Shown piece by piece: positions 13,301-22,916 of a DNA stretch of 64,000 bases. Numbering within the stretch: position 1 is the stretch's first letter; the number at the start of each line of letters is the position of its first letter. Made by a program: the position numbers and the translations under genes. A model generated the notes under the pieces. That model was not told the origin of the DNA. It saw nothing but the letters and a program-made list of their open reading frames with translations, and made no database searches. The stretch comes from Viola odorata (lineage: Eukaryota > Streptophyta > Magnoliopsida > Malpighiales > Violaceae): contig OY829541.1 of the NCBI GenBank assembly GCA_963691705.1, positions 49,248,377 through 49,312,376 on the forward strand, read 5' to 3'.

Positions 13301-16300
13301 GTGATAGATTACTTGGGCACCATGTATCTCGTCTCTTCCCCTGCAATATTAATTGGTGAGTGTTAAAGTACTATGACATACGAGTTGAAAGGAGTTGGGA
13401 AGGGAGAGAGGCATTGTGGAATGCGTGTGGGGGAAGTTATAAATTCTTAGTTCATTTACTATACAGTCAACAGAAACAACTAACAAAATGATACCTTCTC
13501 TAACAAAATAGGAATTAACTAAATTTGACTTTATTCAATCAAGTTCACATAAGCCCAATTTTGAGATGTTTAAACCCTTATAATAATCACCCTTATTTGT
13601 TCACAGCAGTTAATGTGGTTTTTCACTAGTATTCCCCTGATAACATCTGAAATCACTCCTACAGCCTACCAAACATGAAATGTGCATTAAGACTTAAACG
13701 AATGGCTAAGTTTTATGGAATTATGCAATGATAAGCAGGTAAGGCAGACCTTTTTAAATTGGTCCCTATTTTCATCCCTACTAGAGTATAAAACCATTGA
13801 GCTTAAGTTTTTTATTTTCTTGGCTTGCTCTTGTAGAACCTTCTCACGTTCAGCTTGTGCTCTCTTTTCTCCTCCAACTCCAAAGTTATGCGCTCTCTCT
13901 CCAGTTCAGACTACAAAACAAGTTGTTTTTTGGTTATAGAAGCAAGATTTGAAAGTCCTAGAAATTGACACGTACTAGAAAAGAAATCAAGATTTGCAGA
14001 CCTGCAATAATGTGTTCCTGAGGTTGAGAATTTCCTCTTCCAAATGTTCTGAATGGGAACCCTAAAATGGAATCAAAGTTTAGGTAACAAGCATTCTTGA
14101 GAGGGAAAAGAGCAATTCAAGATCCTCATATAAATGACTACATCATAGTATATGAACCAACCTGCAATTTTGCTCGAAGCTCCTCAATTTCTTTCTTTTG
14201 ACGCTTTAACAAGGCAGCATCTGTCAATATCTAGCATGAAGAAGCAGCCCAGTTACATCAGTAAAGAATAGAGAACTGTGGCATGGAAAGAAAATCTTGG
14301 CTATACAAAAAAAATATAGGCTAGAAAACATCTTTAAAAAGCTTCTGATATTAGGGTACAAAATATACAAGCAATTCATAAGTTAGAGTAAGACCTCATT
14401 CACGTGAGCGCAATTTGTGACTCGTAATGCTCTACTAGCAAACTGAAGGCTACTTCTGTCTCATCTGCATGAACCTACTATCAAAGAAATGGTGCTTAGC
14501 AACATAGCGCACCATGATAGAAAATAAAAACAATTAAACTTGTTTAAGGAAAAAAAAAGTGCAACGGAGCATACAATGGGTACTTATCCCTGAACATAAT
14601 GTGACCTAAACTATTTCCTTTTCAGAAGAATTTGTTGATAGATATGTCTCTAAGCTTTATTTCAACCACCAATATGAAAATATCAGGTCTACACAAGACT
14701 TTGACCCACATAGTTAAATAAATGATCATCCTTTTGGGAAAAGGTTGGTAAGCATGGAGAGCTACTCTACAACTTTTTTGTAATATTGCACTTCAAAATT
14801 GCTCTCTCTACCTGAGCAAGAGTGATGTTGCATATTATAGCTGTATTTGCATTTCCACCTAATGCAGGTTGCAAGATCCGTGTGAGCTTGCTATCTCGAT
14901 AAGGAACATGACCCCTGCATCATAAAATAAGAAGAAAAGACTGTTTCCCAGAAAAGAAAAAAAGAAGAAGAGAAAAATATGAAATAATCCATGAGATCTC
15001 CCCACTATGAATATGACAACTATATACCCTTGGCTTTCTGCACCCTCGCTCAATTTTTTTATCACAGTACCAAGTGTCATCAGGCTTTTATTAATGTGGG
15101 AACCCTCTTTGAGGCGAACACCTTCTGCACCAGTTTTTGCAGCACGTTCTGAACCAGCAAGGTCCACTAAATTCTATAAAAAGATAAAAAGAAATACAAA
15201 AAACCATTAAGAAAAACAAATAATTTCATAAATAAAGCAAGAAGAAAAAGGAAGATCAGAGTTGAAACTTAAATTAATACCATACCAAGACTGACACGCG
15301 GACAGCATCACAGGAGATACTGATGTCTTCATCTTCAGTTCTATCCCGACTCTCAACAATCTTAGTTAAAATATGAGCCAGTTAAACACATGAAATTATA
15401 CAATTGCTAACAATGGCGAATAGAATTAGTATATTACCATACGAAAAATGGTGTGAGATCTACTACTGTATACATTCATATTAGTCTCCCCAATATGTCT
15501 GTGAGCTGAAATTTGATTAAAGAAGCAAATAGTCACCATTCAAATTTCCAAGCACAGTAAGTAGGAGAAATAATTAGCAACAATGATAACATTTAATTCT
15601 CAGGTTCTAGAAAAACAAACCAAGTACTAACTGATGAAACAGAAGAGTTTGCCTCTAGAAATTACATTATACTGCGAGATAAGAATCAACGAAGTTTGAA
15701 AGAAAGTGAAGGATACTTACATTCTCCGAACTGCATCAGATCCAAAACTTGCTGAGGGGATGCAACAATTTCTTCCTTCAAACCAGCAACATATATGCCT
15801 CGCTACACACAGGGAAAAAAAGTAAAAATAAACTACTAACTGTCTATTGGCAGCATAACTGGCATGAACTTTACAGTACTGAGTTTTCATGTACCTCTAT
15901 ACTTTCATGAATCTGCAATTTGCGGTGCTCTGGAGCTAACAAATCATTTATATCCTCATTATATATCTCCATATACGACATTCGCAGAAGAAACTCTCGG
16001 TCCACTTCCTATCACAATCATAAAAGAAAAGCTTAGCAACTAAAGTCCCACAACACCAGATGCATAAATAGAGGTTAAAGAATGACGATACCACCATTAC
16101 CTGTTGAATTGTGTCAAACAGATCATGGACTGCAAGTGGGATGACTCCGGGCTCGTTGTTGGAGCCTCGCATGGTATGAGTCTTTCCACTATTAGTCTGT
16201 CCATAAGCAAAAACAGTTCCTAGAGGACACAATGACAAAGCTAACATTAAACGAGAGCAATGAATGAGTGAAGGAACCAATTTGTTAAGTCCAAATTCAA

Positions 16301-16604
16301 AATGTACCGTTGAATCCGCGAACAGCTCCGCCCACGATTTCTTTAGTGCGGGCATTGTACACCTCGCAGGTTTTAGACTCCTCCCCAAAAATCCGATCTA
16401 GGAAACGGTGGAATTATCAGTGAATGCAAAACTGGAAACCCTAAGAAAGGAAAAGAAGATGGAACGAATGCTCCGCGTACCGAATTCAAACTTGGAGGAG
16501 TGGTTGGGCATGAAAATGGAGTTGCCGGAGATTCTCCAGGGACTGGTCTTGGCATCTTCGGCGGATAGCGGCCTTGCTCGCAGCGTCACGTTGATTCTCT
16601 CCAT
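7304..16604 (-). CDS. KIN7O: Kinesin-7 (CENP-E-like, KIN-7O type), long coiled-coil motor; reading frame broken twice
   Basis: About 33 exons. Motor exons: 16604-16481, 16397-16308, 16219-16101, 16008-15895, 15802-15721, 15505-15438, 15360-15286, 15173-15028, 14914-14812, 14474-14395. Neck and stalk exons run from 14230-14162 to 7534-7304. Read with corrected frame it would be near 1,316 residues. Visible motor motifs are the P-loop GQTNSGKT (78-85), switch I SSRSH (190-194) and switch II DLAGSE (228-233). A long heptad-rich stalk follows, ending [20 protein letters not shown] at the stop. Kinesin-7 motors walk on microtubules; CENP-E-type members act at mitosis and cell-plate stages (family knowledge). 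Exon 10 is 80 bases where 81 are needed, and exon 13 (13910-13750) is 161 where 159 are needed. The literal frame therefore meets TGA at 14402-14400. All 19 stalk exons from 12956 down are in frame. It may be a recent pseudogene or carry sequence errors. Confidence 0.9.
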
Positions 16605-16792
16605 TTTTTACAATTCGGGAGGAGGGAATTCGAAATTGAATGAGCCCTATCTTTTCTCTACTTTTCCCGCCCAGCACCACCACCACCTACTTACTTTTTT
16701 TCAAGCGTCAGAGACTGTTGGGTGTAATTTTTGGGTACCCGACAACTGTAAAAGAGTAGTATTTTTTTTTTCTCTGTTTAAACTAACTCTTA

Positions 16793-16984
16793 TTCCCTCC
16801 GTCCATTTTTTTTTTCGCGTACTGTTTTGACACGCATTTTAAAGAGACTGCATGACTCATTATTTGACTTCAAAAAATTTCGTACTAAAAAAAATTCGGG
16901 CAAAATTGTCTTAAATAATAAGTCATCCGATTTTTAAGATGCGTACAAATAGTAAAAACAATAAGTAATTATAGAGAGAGGGAG
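16793..16984. mobile_element. Probable Stowaway-like MITE
   Basis: The left end TTCCCTCCGTCC and the right end ATAGAGAGAGGGAG form imperfect inverted termini of the CTCCCTCCGTCC type found in plant Stowaway elements. The inside also folds: CGTACTGTTTTGACACGCA pairs roughly with GTACAAATAGTAAAAAC. TA precedes the left end, but no TA follows the right end, so the target duplication is not confirmed. Confidence 0.45.
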
Positions 16985-17072
16985 CACGTCTTACGGAAGG
17001 GTTTTACGTGAATTTTAAAATTTTATCTTTTATTAATTTGAAAATTTATTTTTTTAAAAAGAGAGCTGATAA

Positions 17073-17081
17073 TTATAAAAA
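17073..17081. repeat. Target-site duplication, left (TTATAAAAA)
   Basis: The nine bases TTATAAAAA directly precede the left terminus GGGTTAAACAC. The identical nine bases follow the right terminus at 20111-20119. A 9-bp duplication is the hallmark of Mutator-superfamily insertion. Confidence 0.9.
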
Positions 17082-18288
17082 GGGTTAAACACAAAATTGG
17101 CACCTGTACTTGTATTGATTGAGACATTTGGCACCTCCATTTGTAAAACGATTTAAAAGGCACCTGAAGTTGAAACATATGACACATTTGGCACCTCCCA
17201 CTAACACCGTTTGCCGTCCACCGTTAAGTGCTGACGTGGCATGCCACGTGGAATGACACGTCACCCACATGATGACGTGGCATGCCACGTCAGCTGACCC
17301 GACCCGAATGTCACTGTTCGCGGGTCTTGGATGAGGTTGGCGAACGACGCGTCTTTCGCGCAGGCGACACGTCGTTCGTTTATCTTGTCATACACAATAG
17401 ACGACACGCCGTCTATTGTGTATGACATGCGTAGGAGTCAAGCGCCTGCGTGACGCGTAGCCCGTTGGTTTAGTGAGCGACGCGTCACGCACAATGTATG
17501 TTTTCTCCATCCCTGCATCACGATACCTCTGATTCTCAAAACAACCAAAATCAATTATTCTTCCTCTCACTCCCGCTCGACCAAACCCTAAAATCAATTC
17601 CACCAAAATCATCTTCCCTCTCTCTCCCACGCTGACCAAACCCTAAAATCGATTCCGCCAAAATCATCCTCCCTCTCTTCTCTTCCCTCTAGTCGCTCGA
17701 TATCCGCTTATTTTGGTGATTCTTCTCTCTTTGGCTCGCGTGCTCTCTCTTCTCATTCAATCTCCTACCCGCGGTCTCTCGTGCCCTAACTTAACTCCCA
17801 CCACGCCCTCTCCTTTCCTTCCTCCTTCATCATCAACAAAACGCGCTTTCTTGGGTGCTTCACTAGCTCCCTGTCGAGGTCTTATAGGCTCAATCAACGC
17901 TCCTGGTACGTTATGGTCCTTTTTGCTCCACTGTTCTTGAATTTCCTTTTTCTCCTTTTGAGCTTGTTGTTTTCATCTAATTACTCCTGATAAATTGATT
18001 GATGTTGTTTCTATGTCTGTTGCTTTCTCATTCTATATTTCGTTTCATTTATTTGTTTATATGAGTTGATTGATTGTTTCTATATGAGGTACTAATTTAG
18101 TTGGTGGGATTTCAAATAGTTTGTATAAGGTAGAAAGGAACGCTACTGCTTGAATAATTCTAACTCTGTTTGAAATTTTGTTTAGAGTTTAGGGATTTTA
18201 AATAGTTGATTGATTAGTTGATTCATTCTACCTCTGTTTGAAATTTTGTTTAGAGTTTATGGATTTTAAATAGTTGTATAAGGTAGAA
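17082..18288 (+). repeat. Left terminal inverted arm of the MULE
   Basis: About 1,207 bp, the reverse complement of 18905-20110. It contains a possible upstream exon ending at 17905 (donor G|GTACGT). That exon is frame-compatible with an acceptor TTGCAG|AAGACG at 18589/18590 in the core. This splice is only inferred, and no ATG is visible in that frame of the arm. Confidence 0.85.
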
Positions 18289-18576
18289 AGGAATGCTACT
18301 GCTTTTGGCTTTATTTTGATTTTGTGTTGAGGACAGTTGTCATTCAAGAGTCTATTGAAAAGTTTTGAGTAGGATTGTTGTTGGTTCTATTTCTTTCTAT
18401 GTTTCCTGACATAGGTGTTATCATTTCGGCGTAAAAGTACATGGTCAGTTCTTTAGTTACCAGATGGTGGTCAATTTATGTAGAAACAGATAGATTGAAA
18501 TATTTTTATTGATAGATAAAATATTTGCGATGCATTTTGTATTAGGGATTTGGTGAAACAATATTGTACCACTCTA

Positions 18577-18927
18577 ATGGTGATTGCAGAAGACGGGATT
18601 GAGAGGTTTAGCCCGGTGTTGAAGCAGAGGCCAAACTACGATTACAAGCCAGATATTTACTGTAGGTGCGGACAGAAAACACCTAGATGGATTTCATGGA
18701 CGAAGAAGAATCCGGGACTTCGATTCAACAAATGCAGAAAGAGCGTCGAAGAAGGTGGATGTGGATTTTTTCTATTTGTTGATGATCCTTTTCCGGATAG
18801 AGCAAGTGTAATTATCAGAGGGCTATGTGAAAGTGAGAAGGAACAAGCGAAGAGGATTGATAATTTGCTGGCTGAAATCAAAGAACTGAAGATGCGGGAC
18901 ATGGTTCTACCTTATACAACTATTTAA
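18577..18927 (+). CDS. GRF-type zinc-finger protein inside the MULE core
   Basis: An ATG at 18577 opens 116 codons. Residues about 28-70 show the GRF zinc-finger pattern: CRCG, then WISWTKKNPGLRFNKC, then GGCGFFLFVD. This resembles the plant 'At4g04775-like' group of uncharacterised proteins. A short charged helix follows (EKEQAKRIDNLLAEIKELK), possibly a coiled coil. The last seven codons and the stop lie in the right inverted arm. The GRF domain binds single-stranded or structured nucleic acid in some DNA repair proteins (family knowledge); its use in this element is unknown. The start is uncertain because the ORF could be the second exon of a spliced gene, with acceptor after TTGCAG at 18589. 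No transposase motif is present. Confidence 0.7.
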   Translation: MVIAEDGIERFSPVLKQRPNYDYKPDIYCRCGQKTPRWISWTKKNPGLRFNKCRKSVEEGGCGFFLFVDDPFPDRASVIIRGLCESEKEQAKRIDNLLAEIKELKMRDMVLPYTTI

Positions 18928-20110
18928 AATCCATAAACTCTAAACAAAATTTCAAACAGAGGTAGAATGAATCAACTAATCAATCAACTATTTAAAATCC
19001 CTAAACTCTAAACAAAATTTCAAACAGAGTTAGAATTATTCAAGCAGTAGCGTTCCTTTCTACCTTATACAAACTATTTGAAATCCCACCAACTAAATTA
19101 GTACCTCATATAGAAACAATCAATCAACTCATATAAACAAATAAATGAAACGAAATATAGAATGAGAAAGCAACAGACATAGAAACAACATCAATCAATT
19201 TATCAGGAGTAATTAGATGAAAACAACAAGCTCAAAAGGAGAAAAAGGAAATTCAAGAACAGTGGAGCAAAAAGGACCATACGTACCAGGAGCGTTGATT
19301 GAGCCTATAAGACCTCGACAGGGAGCTAGTGAAGCACCCAAGAAAGCGCGTTTTGTTGATGATAAAGGAGGAAGGAAAGGAGAGGGCGTGGTGGGAGTTA
19401 AGTTAGGGCACGAGAGACCGCGGGTAGGAGATTGAATGAGAAGAGAGAGCACGCGAGCCAAAGAGAGAAGAATCACCAAAATAAGCGGATATCGAGCGAC
19501 TAGAGGGAAGAGAAGAGAGGGAGGATGATTTTGGCGGAATCGATTTTAGGGTTTGGTCAGCGTGGGAGAGAGAGGGAAGATGATTTTGGTGGAATTGATT
19601 TTAGGGTTTGGTCGAGCGGGAGTGAGAGGAAGAATAATTGATTTTGGTTGTTTTGAGAATCAGAGGTATCGTGATGCAGGGATGGAGAAAACATACATTG
19701 TGCGTGACGCGTCGCTCACTAAACCAACGGGCGACGCGTCACGCAGGCGCTTGACTCCTACGCATGTCATACACAATAGACGACGTGTCGTCTATTGTGT
19801 ATGACAAGATAAACGAACGACGTGTCGCCTGCGCGAAAGACGCGTCGTTCGCCAACCTCATCCAAGACCCGCGAACAGTGACATTCGGGTCGGGTCAGCT
19901 GACGTGGCATGCCACGTCATCATGTGGGTGACGTGTCATTCCACGTGGCATGCCACGTCAGCACTTAACGGTGGACGGCAAACGGTGTTAGTGGGAGGTG
20001 CCAAATGTGTCATATGTTTCAACTTCAGGTGCCTTTTAAATCGTTTTACAAATGGAGGTGCCAAATGTCTCAATCAATACAAGTACAGGTGCCAATTTTG
20101 TGTTTAACCC
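18905..20110 (-). repeat. Right terminal inverted arm of the MULE
   Basis: About 1,206 bp, the reverse complement of the left arm. It ends in GTTTAACCC immediately before the target duplication. Confidence 0.85.
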
Positions 20111-20119
20111 TTATAAAAA
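20111..20119. repeat. Target-site duplication, right (TTATAAAAA)
   Basis: Nine bases identical to 17073-17081. Together they bracket the MULE precisely. Confidence 0.9.
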
Positions 20120-20493
20120 ACATGTAAATTGAGACGGATTAATCAGAGACTGCCAGGGATTTCAAAACAAAAAAGACAAGGACTCGAATGAAAAAAATAG
20201 CCAAATATAGGAACATTCTACAGTAGAATCTATCTTCTTTGCAGAGAGTGGTAATAATAATGTCAATCTACATATAAATTTCTTATTTTACAAAATTACA
20301 AAACATAACACCTATTTTTAGGTAAAGAAGCCAACAGCGACCTTAGGCAAAGGCATCTTGTCCTTGACACCTCTCACTCCTTTCCACAAACAAGCAAAAC
20401 ACACTGTACAAAACCCCCTCACAGCAGCTAAACTAAAACCTGTACAGATCTAAGAGCCTCCTCCTTCAAGTTGATGAACTAAAAAGATCCATC
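20120..20493. other. 3' flank of the HAD gene, no separate gene seen
   Basis: Probably holds the 3' untranslated region of the minus-strand HAD hydrolase. No other structure was recognised. Confidence 0.5.
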
Positions 20494-22916
20494 TCAAATC
20501 TGCACCCCTATCCTCTCCGCCACCTGCATCAGTAAAATCAAAGAATTCAACCATTCGCTGCTCCATGCTATTTCTCCAAAAATACATTATTCGTAATTAA
20601 AGAAGTGAATCTGTGCCTAATGGTTGAAAACTGGAGATAAATGAGGAAAAAAAAATCTACCAGAACCTAAGCACAATGTTTCGTTCCATAGAAAGTTCAA
20701 TTTAACGAAAATTGATTGAGGAACCAAAGTTACCCATATGTAGTACGTTAAGAATTTCTAGCAACTTTATTGTCCCAACATTTTGAAAGGTTTACCTCCT
20801 TAAAGGAGTGAACGTCACTACCCCAAAGCCAAGCATCGCAGCCTGCATCTCTTGCACCCCATACATCATTCCTGCGATCATCCCCTACATGAACAGCATC
20901 CTCAGGTTTGACTCCCAAGAACTCACAAGCTTTCAAAAATATAGTCGGGTTTGGTTTCTCAGCAGCTACCTAGAAAGAGATGAAAATGATTTTCAATGTT
21001 GAATCTCATGTAGAAATACAGTTTTGCAAATACGGTGTGTTGGTCAGGGAAGGAGAAAAAAAAAACCTCAGCTGAAACTGCCACAGCATCGAACCAGTGA
21101 TCACAATCCAAAGCCCGCAACACAGGTCTGAGTCGAGTATCAAAATTTGACACAACAGCCAATTTCACACCTGATTTCTTAAGTGCTTTGAATACCTTCT
21201 CAGCATCAGGGTCACACAGGTGCCAGGCCTTACCAGAAAGAAAAAGCAGGTAAGAAGTTACAACCATGAATAAAAAATCCTTTTTATCAAAACAATAAAT
21301 GAGAATTCATACAGGACAATGTAAAAGCTTCATCATAACAAATGTGAATGTAAAGCAAACAACTTGTCCTACCTTTTCTGTGGTATAGTAGTTATAAAGT
21401 TCCTCAAAGTACTGGGAATCAGAGCAGCCAGTGGAAGAACTGACTATATATTGCCAGAACAGTTTCCCATCATTTACATATCTGGAAAGAAAAGAAAAGT
21501 ATTGACCTTGAGAAAAACACTCTCATTGAACGCGTATATGGCTCAAACAAATGGAAAAGTATGGCTTACATGGAATAACAGACCAACAATATACTGTATA
21601 CTTACGTTGGAATGAAATGTTAACGGTTTATTATATGCCACGCTATGCGACCATTTTCCCTAACAACATGTACAAAGATACCTTCAGAAACCTACCTAGT
21701 ATCTAGAACTTAAAGAACCACTAGAGGATTATGACATTAAGGCTAGTATCTGAAGAATAACTAACTATGCAACTGCAGAACAGTATTTTGCAACATGTAG
21801 AACAGTAAAAGATGCAATACAATTAGACTAGATGCCACAAGAATAAAAAAGGAACAGATTCTTCTTACATGGAATCACACATTCACTACAAGGTCAGGAA
21901 CAGCATACACACATCCTCAGAATTTATTCCATTATCCATCTAAGGATCATTTACTTATCTGATCACGGCAAATGTTACACCTAAGCAAGATTTAAGATTA
22001 AAATCCAACCCAGACCTTTCTGAAAACATTACTTACAGTTCCCAATTTTACAAACAGTTATATGGCTATATTTTCTACCCGGAATTTGACATAATGATGA
22101 TGTTATACAATTGTATAACTTAGGTTTTCATGCTTTCAAAGACTGCTATCCATCATACTAGAAGCCTGACGACACAAGGGAATGAAAACACCATATTAGG
22201 ACCTGAGACGAGATCTTCCCCAAGGTTGCTCATAAGCCCGTCTGTATCTGCTCAGTATCTCATCCTCTGTGTAAGCCACCCCATACTTCTCCCCGATCTG
22301 CCTGTATATCTATTACCACAAAAGAACAACACGTCATCATGTCTACATACAGAAATGCATAGTTAAATTTCTAAAACCAAAAAATACATTTATAATTAAG
22401 ATTACACATTAGGATTAGCAACATATACAACCAGAAGTCATTTACATCCAAACCTATAGGACCTCCTGTATGAACAATCTTAAGCAAAATGAAAACCTCA
22501 ATACATGAACAAATCTTCCCCCCAAAAAATAAACCACCCAAGAATCTTTGAACAAATAAATTCAAATACCGCAAAAAGACAAGATATGCATCAAAATGTA
22601 GCACATGGGTCTAATCTATCTATTATTCTGTAATTTGCATGTGAACCTGTGCCATAGGCTGTGAGGGTATAACCAGAGTGCCAACAGCATCAACAAGCAA
22701 AGCTTTGTGAGTGATATCACCGTATAAAGATTTCCTGTAATCGTAATAGTCTTTCATCCCCAATCCACCCGCCATTAATCCAGACCTCCCCCTCTCCTCC
22801 ACCACCGCCGCCGATGAAGCATACCCATTAGATTTCATCACGAGCCACCCATTTCCATCGATTCTGTTTGTGATAATTCTTGAAAGAAGGCTTGTCATTT
22901 TGGTTCTTGTCGCCAT
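20494..22916 (-). CDS. HAD-superfamily hydrolase, REG-2/HDHD3-like, organelle-targeted type
   Basis: Six exons: 22916-22647, 22309-22203, 21481-21373, 21228-21067, 20969-20796, 20523-20494. Together they give 283 residues ending VAERIGVQI. HAD motif I is DAVGT at residues 76-80, so the usual second Asp is Val, as in the REG-2-like branch. Motif II is SNFD near 189-192, motif III Lys221 in AAEKPNP, and motif IV GDD at 245-247 with Asp251 in RRND. The first 40 or so residues are rich in Arg, Ser and Thr and could be a plastid or mitochondrial transit peptide. The family is predicted to hydrolyse phosphate esters, but the changed motif I makes the activity uncertain. An upstream in-frame ATG at 23054 exists; 22916 is preferred because it starts MATRTKMTSLLSR after a likely leader. 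The gene looks intact. The donor at 22203/22202 (GTCCTA) is weak. Confidence 0.85.

Larger units (their letters stand above)
17082..20110. mobile_element. Complete Mutator-like element (MULE) with 1.2-kb inverted arms and a GRF zinc-finger ORF
   Basis: The element runs from GGGTTAAACACAAAATTGG to its reverse complement. The left arm is 17082-18288 and the right arm 18905-20110. By eye the arms are almost identical, with a 1-base indel near 17911 and few substitutions, which suggests a young or gene-converted hairpin. It is flanked by a perfect 9-bp duplication. The core of about 616 bp holds one ORF with a GRF-type zinc finger; no transposase is present, so it must be non-autonomous. The arms contain repeated GACGCGTCG boxes and a motif (CTATTGTGTATGACA) next to them. 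It sits between the kinesin and HAD genes, about 480 bp upstream of the kinesin start codon. Confidence 0.85.

Noticed and set aside
13285..13340. Third frameshift in kinesin exon 14
   Set aside because: An alternative donor TTC|GTAAGG at 13290/13289 gives 51 bases and keeps the frame with the next exon, so no indel is needed.
19217..20107. Plus-strand ORFs in the right MULE arm and their mirror ORFs in the left arm as genes
   Set aside because: They are identical because the arms are inverted copies. They span the terminal sequence and show no domain.
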